The notes under the pieces: generated by a model
Database searches by the model: none
Told to the model about the DNA's origin: nothing
What the model saw: the letters and a program-made list of their open reading frames with translations, nothing else
Position numbers and translations under genes: made by a program
Shown: positions 1 through 5,919 of the stretch, piece after piece
How positions within the stretch are numbered: position 1 is the stretch's first letter
Layout: every line of letters begins with the position of its first letter
From: Desulfobacterales bacterium C00003106
Lineage (GTDB): Bacteria > Desulfobacterota > Desulfobacteria > Desulfobacterales > C00003106
Assembly: GCA_001751015.1 (NCBI GenBank)
Contig: MAXM01000096.1
Coordinates: forward strand, 7,962-14,669
Direction of reading: 5' to 3'
Length of the DNA stretch: 6,708 nucleotides

Positions 1-2
1 AA

Positions 3-21
3 GTTATTTCGTCCCCGTTCC
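3..21 (+). repeat. GTCCCCGTTCC intergenic repeat, copy 1
   Basis: This 19-nt stretch (GTTATTTCGTCCCCGTTCC) recurs with one mismatch at 1287-1305, and its 12-nt core TTTCGTCCCCGT recurs inverted at 4772-4783. All copies lie outside genes. Sequences of this kind are scattered between genes in many Desulfobacterota-like genomes, sometimes near REP-associated transposases, but no transposase is present here. The copy may continue to the left of the window, so its full extent is unknown. Confidence 0.5.
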
Positions 22-112
22 ATATCGTGGCCTTGACATTAGAATGTTCCTCATGTACGCCTTCAGGAAAGTCAGGAATGATATGAGCAAATAGAATACA
101 GTGGCGAACATC

Positions 113-141
113 TTGAAAAAATTATATCTGTGTGATTTTAT
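113..141 (+). promoter_or_regulatory. Possible sigma-70 promoter for the MBL-fold gene
   Basis: TTGAAA at 113-118 and TTTTAT at 136-141 are 17 nt apart, and a TG at 133-134 gives an extended -10 element. Transcription would start about 8-10 nt before the GTG start at 157, leaving a very short leader without a Shine-Dalgarno. A perfect TTGACA at 33-38 is the alternative -35, but the bases 17 nt further on (TACGCC) make a poor -10. The call is tentative. Confidence 0.3.
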
Positions 142-156
142 TGGATAATTGAAAAA

Positions 157-1275
157 GTGTTAAACATAAAGAGCATCAACCGCCGTCTATTTCTCAAGAA
201 TTCACTCAAGTGGGGAAACAGGGCTTTTTTGTTCAGTCTTTTGCCCTCCTCAGATATGCACAAACACGCTATGGCAACGCAACAAGAGAATATCGAGATA
301 TCCCGGATCAACCGGCTCGGCCTTAAAGAGCTGGCGAAAAAGAAATTACATCACCGTAATGGTCGTTTTATGAATCCCTTCAGTTCAACTGAATACGGAA
401 ACCTGTGGCGACTACTTTCCTGGAAGCTGTTTTCAAAAAACCATTTTGAATCCTTTTATGAGGACGAAAACAGAACGTCTGTCAAGATCGATTGGGAGCC
501 TGTGAAAAAGCATCAAGGATGCGCCGTGACATTTGTGAAACACGCCTGCGTCATGATCAAGGATCTGGACCATTACCTGCTCGTTGATCCTGTTTTCTTT
601 GATCTTTTTTGGTACAAGGACTTCACTCCTCTCACCTTTGATCTCAACAATATGCCTTTAACCAATCATATCCTTATTACACACGGCCATTACGACCACT
701 TAGACAAACCGTCACTTAAAGTACTTGGCAAGGACACTCATGTTATCACCCCATTAGGTTATGACAGCGTATTTCATGATCTTGAGATGAACAACCGTAC
801 GCAACTCGACTGGTTTGATTCATACAAAGACGGGAAAAGGGAGATAATCCTCTTGCCTTGCAACCACTGGACCATGCGCAACCCATTGATTGGCCCCAAT
901 GATTCCCTGTGGGGTTCCTATCTGATCAAAGGGGCCAGCGGGTACAATATTCTTGTGGCCGGAGATGCGGCCTATTTTGATCGATACAGGGAACTGGGGC
1001 AAGAGTGTGCTATTGATCTTGCCATTTTTAATCTGGGTGCGTATGAGCCACGATGGTTCATGGCCGGTTCCCATTTGAACCCGGCTGAAACGGTGAAGGC
1101 ATTCCTTGAAGTAAAGGCAAAGTATCTCCTTGTGGTTCACTGGGGAAGTTTTCGTCTGGGAGATGAACCGGTTCATTTCCCTCCGATGGAAATAAAAAAA
1201 GAGATGGAGAAACAGGGCATTGTGGATCGTCTCGTGCATCTTGATCACGGACAGACATATTTTTTGAAGGCGTAA
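157..1275 (+). CDS. MBL-fold metallo-hydrolase, NAPE-PLD/RomA-like, probable Tat export
   Basis: This 372-residue protein belongs to the metallo-beta-lactamase fold, in the branch of N-acylphosphatidylethanolamine phospholipase D and RomA/UlaG-like hydrolases. The metal motif HGHYDH is at 176-181 (His176, His178, Asp180, His181). Further likely ligands are His237, Asp270 in AGDAAY and His328 in VHWG. The segment GAYEPRWFM (294-302), followed by HLNPAET, is characteristic of the NAPE-PLD branch. The GTG start at 157 is favoured because it adds a twin-arginine motif, NRRLFLK (8-14), with a short hydrophobic stretch and a possible cleavage site at AMA (38-40). This suggests folded export to the periplasm or its membrane. 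No clear ribosome-binding site precedes it. The substrate cannot be read from sequence; phospholipid, lactone or another phosphodiester are possible. It stands alone, with repeats on both sides, and is probably not co-transcribed with the glycosyltransferases. Confidence 0.88.
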   Translation: MLNIKSINRRLFLKNSLKWGNRAFLFSLLPSSDMHKHAMATQQENIEISRINRLGLKELAKKKLHHRNGRFMNPFSSTEYGNLWRLLSWKLFSKNHFESFYEDENRTSVKIDWEPVKKHQGCAVTFVKHACVMIKDLDHYLLVDPVFFDLFWYKDFTPLTFDLNNMPLTNHILITHGHYDHLDKPSLKVLGKDTHVITPLGYDSVFHDLEMNNRTQLDWFDSYKDGKREIILLPCNHWTMRNPLIGPNDSLWGSYLIKGASGYNILVAGDAAYFDRYRELGQECAIDLAIFNLGAYEPRWFMAGSHLNPAETVKAFLEVKAKYLLVVHWGSFRLGDEPVHFPPMEIKKEMEKQGIVDRLVHLDHGQTYFLKA

Positions 1276-1306
1276 GGAACGGGAAGGTTATTCCGTCCCC
1301 GTTCCT
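1275..1306 (+). terminator. Hairpin after the MBL-fold gene, possible terminator
   Basis: AGGAACGGG (1275-1283) and CCCGTTCCT (1298-1306) are perfect 9-bp inverted arms around a 14-nt loop, starting at the last base of the stop codon. The right arm is the 3' part of the GTCCCCGTTCC repeat. No T-tract follows, so it is not a classical intrinsic terminator. It may instead protect the transcript end or be a palindromic repeat fragment. Confidence 0.4.
1287..1305 (+). repeat. GTCCCCGTTCC intergenic repeat, copy 2
   Basis: GTTATTCCGTCCCCGTTCC matches 3-21 at 18 of 19 positions in the same orientation, so the two copies bracket the MBL-fold gene as direct repeats. This copy also supplies the right arm of the hairpin at 1275-1306. 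Confidence 0.55.
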
Positions 1307-1346
1307 AACGTTCACAGTATAAGAGTTTCCATTTTGCCCCAACTTT

Positions 1347-1381
1347 GAACAGTGAACATCGAACGTCCAACACGGAGCGTT
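1347..1381 (+). repeat. Degenerate 7-nt tandem repeat before the glycosyltransferase unit
   Basis: Five consecutive heptamers can be read: GAACAGT, GAACATC, GAACGTC, CAACACG and GAGCGTT. The first three share GAAC at a strict 7-nt period and the last two are decayed. The array ends 4 nt before the ATG at 1386, and its tail supplies the ribosome-binding site GGAG (1374-1377, 8 nt before the ATG). It is too short and too regular for a CRISPR array. Confidence 0.5.
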
Positions 1382-1385
1382 TATT

Positions 1386-2669
1386 ATGATACAGAGTTTT
1401 CCGAGTTTTCGTAACGCTGGTTTCATCTCGACCAGAATTGCCGGCACTGATGGTGTCTCCCTGGAGATTGAAAAGTGGGCAGCGGTCCTGGAACGGAACA
1501 ACTACAACTGTTTCTATCTATCCGGTGAAAATGATCGCGAGTCTGAACGGTGCATGCTTGTTGATCAAATGCATTTTTCTCATCCGGAGATCCAGGAGAT
1601 AAACGCAGCGTGCTATGCTCATGAGGTCAGGCCCAATGCGATAACCGGAAGAATTCATCGGATGCGGAACTATCTCAAACAGAGGATCTATGAATTTGTT
1701 GACCGCTTTGATATTGATTTCATTATCCCGGAAAACGCGCTGGCCATCCCGTTGAACATCCCGCTTGGTCTCGCTCTTACCGAATTTATTGCTGAAACCG
1801 GTTTCCCAACAGTGGCACACCACCACGATTTTTCCTGGGAACGAACAAGATTTTTGGTCAATGCGGTTGGAGATTACCTCTCCTGGGCATTTCCACCTAA
1901 CCTCCCCACTATTCAACATGCTGTTATCAATACACTTGCAAGTCAGCAGCTCTGCCATAGAAAAGGGATATCAAATACCGTGATTCCGAATGTATATGAT
2001 TTTGCTTCCCCACCCCCCCCTTGTGGTCGGCATTTGAATGAATTAAGGCGAGAGCTTGGAATGACACAGAATGATTTCTTTATTTTACAGCCTACCCGGG
2101 TTGTCCCTCGCAAGTGGATTGAAAGGAGTTTGGAAATCGTTAGCCTTATGGAGCTCAGGAATCCTTTGCTGGTTCTCTCCCACAGCGCAGAAGACGAGGG
2201 AGACAGCTACAATAAGCGTATTCAGGAATACGCGCGAAATCTTAATGTCAAGCTGGTTTCCATCGAACATCTTATAGGGCAGAACGCAACTGCTGAGGCA
2301 AATGGCCGGAAGAGATTTTCAATAGGCGATGTGTATCGATGTGCCGACCTGGTCTGTTATCCGTCAGGATATGAGGGCTTTGGAAACGCATTCCTGGAGG
2401 CGATATACTACCGGAAACCTACAGTTGTAAATCGATATTCAATATATATTGCCGATATTGAGCCCAAAAACTTCGATGCTATTACCATTGAAGGTTTTGT
2501 TACCCGCGACACTACAGCACGAATCCTTGAGGTACTCACCAATGACGAACAACGAGAGAAAATGGTCGAAAGAAACTATCAACTCGCCGGCAGACACTTT
2601 TCATTCGAAGTATTGGAACGTCTGCTTCTCCACTTGGTCCACACTCTCGAAATTCAGCATGGCCGCTAA
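1386..2669 (+). CDS. GT4-type glycosyltransferase (first of a tandem pair)
   Basis: This 427-residue protein has the two-Rossmann (GT-B) layout of family-4 retaining glycosyltransferases, which transfer sugar from a nucleotide-sugar donor. The C-terminal donor domain shows PTRVVPRKW (236-244; Arg238 and Lys243 are the likely phosphate-binding pair). It also has the EX7E motif EGFGNAFLE (Glu330, Glu338). The N-terminal acceptor domain has TDGVSLEIEKW (21-31) and AHHHDFSWER (144-153). It is soluble, with no signal peptide or membrane span, so it is probably cytoplasmic. An SD-like GGAG at 1374-1377 supports the start. The next gene, a paralogue, begins 6 nt after its stop. A run of eight C (2013-2020) encodes PPPP in the interdomain linker. 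The N-terminal motif recalls mannosylglucosylglycerate-type synthases, but that is memory-based and weak; the acceptor remains unknown. Confidence 0.88.
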   Translation: MIQSFPSFRNAGFISTRIAGTDGVSLEIEKWAAVLERNNYNCFYLSGENDRESERCMLVDQMHFSHPEIQEINAACYAHEVRPNAITGRIHRMRNYLKQRIYEFVDRFDIDFIIPENALAIPLNIPLGLALTEFIAETGFPTVAHHHDFSWERTRFLVNAVGDYLSWAFPPNLPTIQHAVINTLASQQLCHRKGISNTVIPNVYDFASPPPPCGRHLNELRRELGMTQNDFFILQPTRVVPRKWIERSLEIVSLMELRNPLLVLSHSAEDEGDSYNKRIQEYARNLNVKLVSIEHLIGQNATAEANGRKRFSIGDVYRCADLVCYPSGYEGFGNAFLEAIYYRKPTVVNRYSIYIADIEPKNFDAITIEGFVTRDTTARILEVLTNDEQREKMVERNYQLAGRHFSFEVLERLLLHLVHTLEIQHGR

Positions 2670-2675
2670 GAAACA

Positions 2676-3947
2676 ATGAAATACAATATTGCTTTGCTCC
2701 ATTATACATCTCCTCCGATAGTAGGCGGGGTCGAAGAGGTCGTCGGACAGCAGGCCTCACTCTTTAGTCGATACTACCACAATGTAAGAATCTTTGCGGG
2801 CGCCGGGGCCCAGCTTGACAAAAACTGCGAAGTCGAGATCAACCCGCTTATGAACTCCCGAAATGCAGAGGTGATCGAGACCCACCGGTTGATTCGTAAA
2901 GGCATGCTCGGGGAAATGGAGGGCCTTGCGAACAGGATTTACGAGTACCTGTCGAAACGCTTGAACGACTTTGATGTTCTGCTTGCACACAATGTCCTGA
3001 CCATGCCGTTCAATCTGCCGCTTACCGTCGCCCTGCACAGGATTGGGCAGGAAGGTCTGATACCAATCATAAGCTGGAACCATGACTCGCCCTATTTCTA
3101 TCCCGACTATCCCAAGTATATAGACCGCTCTCCCTGGAACATTCTCAAAAGAGCTTATGCGGGAATCCATTATGTTGTTATCTCTGAGAGCCGCAAGAAG
3201 ATGTTTGCAGATATATATCGCGGCAGAGAGCGGCTGCATGTGATACCGAATGGTATCGACCCTATTCGTTTTTTTCGGCTTGATGCCGCTACGGTTCGGC
3301 TCATTAAAGAAGAACGCCTCTTTGAAGCAGAATTTCTCATGGTGCAACCCTCGCGTCTTCACCCGCGAAAGAATATCGAGCTGTCTGTCCGGGTAACAAG
3401 AGCATTGCAAGATCTGGGCGTCAAAGCCCGATTGCTCGTCACCGGCGCATATGATCCTCATGGTCCAAAAACCCTTCGATATTACAATAAGTTAAAGAAC
3501 CTTGCCCAAGAGCTTGGCATAGAAGACGACGTTCTTGTTCTGGCTGGGTATCTGTTTGAAAGCGGAGAAAAGCTCCTGGTGGATCGGATCAGAATACGGG
3601 ATCTCTACCTGATAGCCGACATTCTCTTGTTACCCAGCCTGCAGGAAGGCTTTGGAATTCCCCTTTTGGAGGCAGGCATGATCAAGCTTCCGATTGTCTG
3701 CTCAAACATCCCGCCTTTTCTGGAAATTGGTGGCAATGACGTCTCTCTCTTTGATGTCAACGATCCTCCCGAGAAGATAGCCAGAACCATTCTTGACTTT
3801 GTTGGCAGGCTCAAGCCTCACCGAATGTTTAGAAAAGTAGTCAGCGACTATGCCTGGGATCTTCTCTATCAGAAGAAACTCATGCCTCTGTTAAGTGAAG
3901 TAATAAGCAGTGACAGAAATTCGGAAAAACAGAAGAAGAAACCCTGA
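2676..3947 (+). CDS. GT4-type glycosyltransferase (second of a tandem pair)
   Basis: This 423-residue GT-B glycosyltransferase is homologous to its upstream neighbour. Both carry RIYE, then P-x-N-x-P-L-x-x-A-L (111-120 here, 122-131 there), then an HD pair, in the same order. The N-terminal nucleotide-binding glycine loop is IVGGVEE (15-21). The donor domain has IPNGID (190-195), PSRLHPRKN (225-233; Arg227, Lys232) and the EX7E motif EGFGIPLLE (Glu324, Glu332). No signal peptide or membrane segment is visible, and the tail is lysine-rich. The gene starts 6 nt after the previous stop, and its TGA overlaps the ATG of the methyltransferase gene, so the three are very probably one operon. The most economical reading is that it adds a second sugar to the product of the first enzyme; donor and acceptor are not readable. 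No strong Shine-Dalgarno is seen, which suggests coupling to upstream translation. Confidence 0.88.
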   Translation: MKYNIALLHYTSPPIVGGVEEVVGQQASLFSRYYHNVRIFAGAGAQLDKNCEVEINPLMNSRNAEVIETHRLIRKGMLGEMEGLANRIYEYLSKRLNDFDVLLAHNVLTMPFNLPLTVALHRIGQEGLIPIISWNHDSPYFYPDYPKYIDRSPWNILKRAYAGIHYVVISESRKKMFADIYRGRERLHVIPNGIDPIRFFRLDAATVRLIKEERLFEAEFLMVQPSRLHPRKNIELSVRVTRALQDLGVKARLLVTGAYDPHGPKTLRYYNKLKNLAQELGIEDDVLVLAGYLFESGEKLLVDRIRIRDLYLIADILLLPSLQEGFGIPLLEAGMIKLPIVCSNIPPFLEIGGNDVSLFDVNDPPEKIARTILDFVGRLKPHRMFRKVVSDYAWDLLYQKKLMPLLSEVISSDRNSEKQKKKP

Positions 3948-4768
3948 TGACTGTGAATTTAAAGAAAGAACTGCTGCACGTCATAGAAAATGGATGGGAG
4001 AAGATCACGCCTTGGGAATTGCGAAAGCAGATATCGCAAAAATACGGCGCAAAAAGAAAAGAAATAGAAACAGCCATAAAAGACCTTGTATCAAAGAGGC
4101 GTTTGACATACACATATCATTTTGGCCGCACGGTCATAGAAAAATCGTTTGACAGGCCTGTCCGGATATCAAAACATGTTGTTTTGAAACCACAGGGGAG
4201 GTCTTTTGCGCCTGATCCCGATGATGTTATAATAGAAATAGCACATGGCGCATCGTTTGGCACCGGCGAACATCCGACAACACGGCTGGCAATAAGGGGG
4301 ATAGAACACGCACTCGGGGAAATCTGTCTGTCGGGCAGAGGCAAAGAGACTTGTGTCCTTGACATAGGGACCGGCTCAGGAGTCCTTGCCATCGCGGCCG
4401 TGAGACTTGGAATCAGCAGCGCTGTAGGATTGGACACAGATCCGTGTGCAAGGTACGAGGCTGGAGAAAACGCCCGGCTCAACGGACTTGAAGAGAGGTT
4501 CAATATCTGCGAGGTGCCTGTTGAAGACCTTGATCGGAAATTTATCCTGATAACCGCCAACTTGAGATATCCGACACTGAAAAGAATATTGTTTACTGTT
4601 GCAGGAAGTATTGAGCAAGGAGGCGCCGTTGTACTTTCAGGGATAAAAAGAGACGAGATTTCGGGGATCATTGACACATACAACAAAGAAAAAGGCTTCA
4701 GGTGCACCTGGAAGGAATGTGAAAAAGACTGGGCGTGCCTCGGGTTTCTCCGAACCGGAATCAGATAG
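3947..4768 (+). CDS. PrmA-like SAM-dependent methyltransferase with a substituted N-terminal domain
   Basis: This 273-residue protein has the catalytic half of ribosomal protein L11 methyltransferase (PrmA). The family signature appears as FGTGEHPTT (104-112). SAM motif I is VLDIGTGSGVL (137-147), the acidic ribose-binding residue is in GLDTD (Asp163), and TANL (203-206) stands where PrmA has an AN-I/L motif. The first 70 or so residues do not resemble the PrmA L11-recognition domain. They look like a small winged-helix or helix-turn-helix module, with helices around 4-14, 22-33 and 37-50 and a strand pair around 52-65. The start is the ATG overlapping the previous stop (TGATG, 3945-3949), which indicates translational coupling to the glycosyltransferase. 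Database pipelines would probably label it prmA, but with its recognition domain replaced L11 is a doubtful substrate. It may methylate another protein or a product of the glycosyltransferases. Confidence 0.8.
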   Translation: MTVNLKKELLHVIENGWEKITPWELRKQISQKYGAKRKEIETAIKDLVSKRRLTYTYHFGRTVIEKSFDRPVRISKHVVLKPQGRSFAPDPDDVIIEIAHGASFGTGEHPTTRLAIRGIEHALGEICLSGRGKETCVLDIGTGSGVLAIAAVRLGISSAVGLDTDPCARYEAGENARLNGLEERFNICEVPVEDLDRKFILITANLRYPTLKRILFTVAGSIEQGGAVVLSGIKRDEISGIIDTYNKEKGFRCTWKECEKDWACLGFLRTGIR

Positions 4769-4771
4769 GGG

Positions 4772-4783
4772 ACGGGGACGAAA
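4772..4783 (-). repeat. GTCCCCGT repeat core, inverted copy 3
   Basis: ACGGGGACGAAA here is the exact reverse complement of TTTCGTCCCCGT at 7-18. It lies 3 nt after the methyltransferase stop and fills much of the 26-nt gap before the DUF89 gene. GGGGAC (4769-4777 region) is partly duplicated in tandem. A 12-nt match could arise by chance, but the intergenic location of all three copies argues for a shared origin. Confidence 0.4.
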
Positions 4784-4794
4784 GCGTATAAAAA

Positions 4795-5688
4795 ATGAAG
4801 ACCTATTTTGAATGTATTCCGTGTTTTGTGCGTCAGGCCCTTGATGCGGTCAGGCTTGCGACTGATGACGAATACGTGCACGAAGATGTGCTTCGGAGTA
4901 TTCTGCGGGCGGCGAGTGAGATGGACCTGCGGGAATCGCCCCCGGTGATGGGGCAGCATATTCACCGCATGATCCGCCATCTTACGGGAGAAAAGGATCC
5001 GTATCGCAGCATAAAGGATCGCTTCAATGAGTTCGCTCTCAGGCTTTATCCGGAGCTCAGAAAAAAGGTTGAGCGTTCCACCGAACCAATAGAGACTGCC
5101 GTGCGCCTTGCAATTGCCGGCAATATTATCGATTCAGGTGTCAACAGCGAAATAGACGAGACCAATGTTCACGAGGCAATTGAGCATGCGCTGACCGAGC
5201 CGCTTAGAGCAGACCTGAAGGAATTCATGAAAGCGCTGGACAGAGCCGGCAGTATTCTTTATCTTGGGGACAATGCGGGAGAAATCGTGTTTGACCGGTT
5301 GCTTATCGAGCAGATGCCGCTCGAAAAGATAACCTTTGTCGTAAAAGCCGGTCCGATCATCAATGACGCATGTCTTGCTGATGCACGGAAAACAGGCATG
5401 ACAGAGCTTGTTGAGGTGATCGATAACGGTTCGGACGCTCCGGGCACCATATTGAACAGTTGTTCGGAAAGATTCAGAGAGCGGTTTGAAAAGGCCGACT
5501 TGATCATAGCCAAGGGCCAGGGGAATTATGAGACACTCAGCGATGTCGATAAGGATATCTTTTTTGTGCTAAAGGCAAAGTGTCCGGTAATCGCAAAACA
5601 GATCGGGTGTGAGGTGGGAAGCCTTGTTTTTATGAGAAGCAGTGCGCAAGACTGGCCGGCACTGAAACAAAACACGCAACGGAGGTGA
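4795..5688 (+). CDS. DUF89/ARMT1-like metal-dependent phosphatase family protein
   Basis: This 297-residue protein matches the prokaryotic DUF89 family. Members are metal-dependent phosphatases, proposed to clear damaged or excess phosphometabolites, and are related to ARMT1 and the pantothenate-kinase-linked phosphatases. The start FECIPCFVRQAL (5-16) carries the CxxC pair Cys7 and Cys10 typical of the archaeal and anaerobe subgroup. The phosphatase core shows GNIIDSG (109-115), LGDNAGE (157-163; Asp159, Asn160, Glu163), KAGPIINDA (184-192) and KGQGNYETL (240-248). Asp159, Asn160 and Asp191 are the likely metal-site residues. An in-frame TAA at 4789-4791 makes the ATG at 4795 the first possible start, and the family normally begins here. 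No good Shine-Dalgarno is visible. Its TGA lies inside the ribosome-binding site of the next gene, so the two are coupled. The substrate is unknown; a role in cofactor metabolism is inferred from the neighbours. Confidence 0.87.
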   Translation: MKTYFECIPCFVRQALDAVRLATDDEYVHEDVLRSILRAASEMDLRESPPVMGQHIHRMIRHLTGEKDPYRSIKDRFNEFALRLYPELRKKVERSTEPIETAVRLAIAGNIIDSGVNSEIDETNVHEAIEHALTEPLRADLKEFMKALDRAGSILYLGDNAGEIVFDRLLIEQMPLEKITFVVKAGPIINDACLADARKTGMTELVEVIDNGSDAPGTILNSCSERFRERFEKADLIIAKGQGNYETLSDVDKDIFFVLKAKCPVIAKQIGCEVGSLVFMRSSAQDWPALKQNTQRR

Positions 5689-5689
5689 T
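5681..5689 (+). promoter_or_regulatory. Strong Shine-Dalgarno that decides the start of the small Cys-rich gene
   Basis: GGAGGTGAT matches the 16S rRNA anti-Shine-Dalgarno complement at nine consecutive bases. It overlaps the final codons and TGA stop of the DUF89 gene. GGAGG ends 8 nt before the ATG at 5694, the normal distance. The in-frame GTG (5685) and ATG (5688) lie inside or directly next to the site and are too close to be used. Confidence 0.75.
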
Positions 5690-5693
5690 GGAA

Positions 5694-5885
5694 ATGCCAC
5701 GTGGTAATGGAACAGGACCGCCTCAGGGTGGAGGCGGAGGCAGAAGAGAGGGCGGCATGTCGGGCGCAGGAGTCGGCGGATATTGTGTATGTCCGCAATG
5801 CGGGCATAAGGTTCCGCACGTTCAAGGAGAACCCTGCAACCAAAAGAGTTGCCCGAAGTGCGGCACGCAGATGACAAGAGAGTAG
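5694..5885 (+). CDS. Small Gly-rich zinc-ribbon-like protein (63 aa)
   Basis: This 63-residue protein begins MPRGNGTGPPQGGGGG, the MPRGxGTGP opening shared by small DUF5320-like proteins that in anaerobes sit beside NifX/NifB-type genes. A glycine-rich first half (4-29) leads into a cysteine module: CVCPQC (31-36), then Cys48, then CPKC (53-56). Two CxxC knuckles separated by about 16 residues are what a rubredoxin-like or zinc-ribbon metal site needs; Cys31 and Cys48 are extra. It probably binds zinc or iron, though function is not established for this family. The start at 5694 is set by the strong Shine-Dalgarno at 5681-5689. It sits between the DUF89 gene, whose stop overlaps that site, and the NifX-like gene 34 nt downstream, so it is very probably co-expressed with both. 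Confidence 0.8.
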   Translation: MPRGNGTGPPQGGGGGRREGGMSGAGVGGYCVCPQCGHKVPHVQGEPCNQKSCPKCGTQMTRE

Positions 5886-5919
5886 GGCGTAATACCTTCG
5901 AAAATTTGAGGATATTGAT

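Noticed and set aside
1347..1381. CRISPR-like array
   Set aside because: The 7-nt units are contiguous, with no spacers.
3910..4152. Plus-strand 80-codon frame across the glycosyltransferase/methyltransferase junction
   Set aside because: It is a basic, motif-free frame overlapping two genes with clear motifs and a coupled start.
4117..4980. Long minus-strand open frame of 287 codons opposite the methyltransferase and the start of the DUF89 gene
   Set aside because: Its translation shows no family motif and is rich in Ser, Pro and Arg as antisense frames are; both plus-strand genes across it have clear motifs.
5685..5690. GTG or ATG at 5685/5688 as start of the small Cys-rich gene
   Set aside because: Both lie within or against the Shine-Dalgarno; the ATG at 5694 has proper spacing and gives the expected MPRGxGTGP start.
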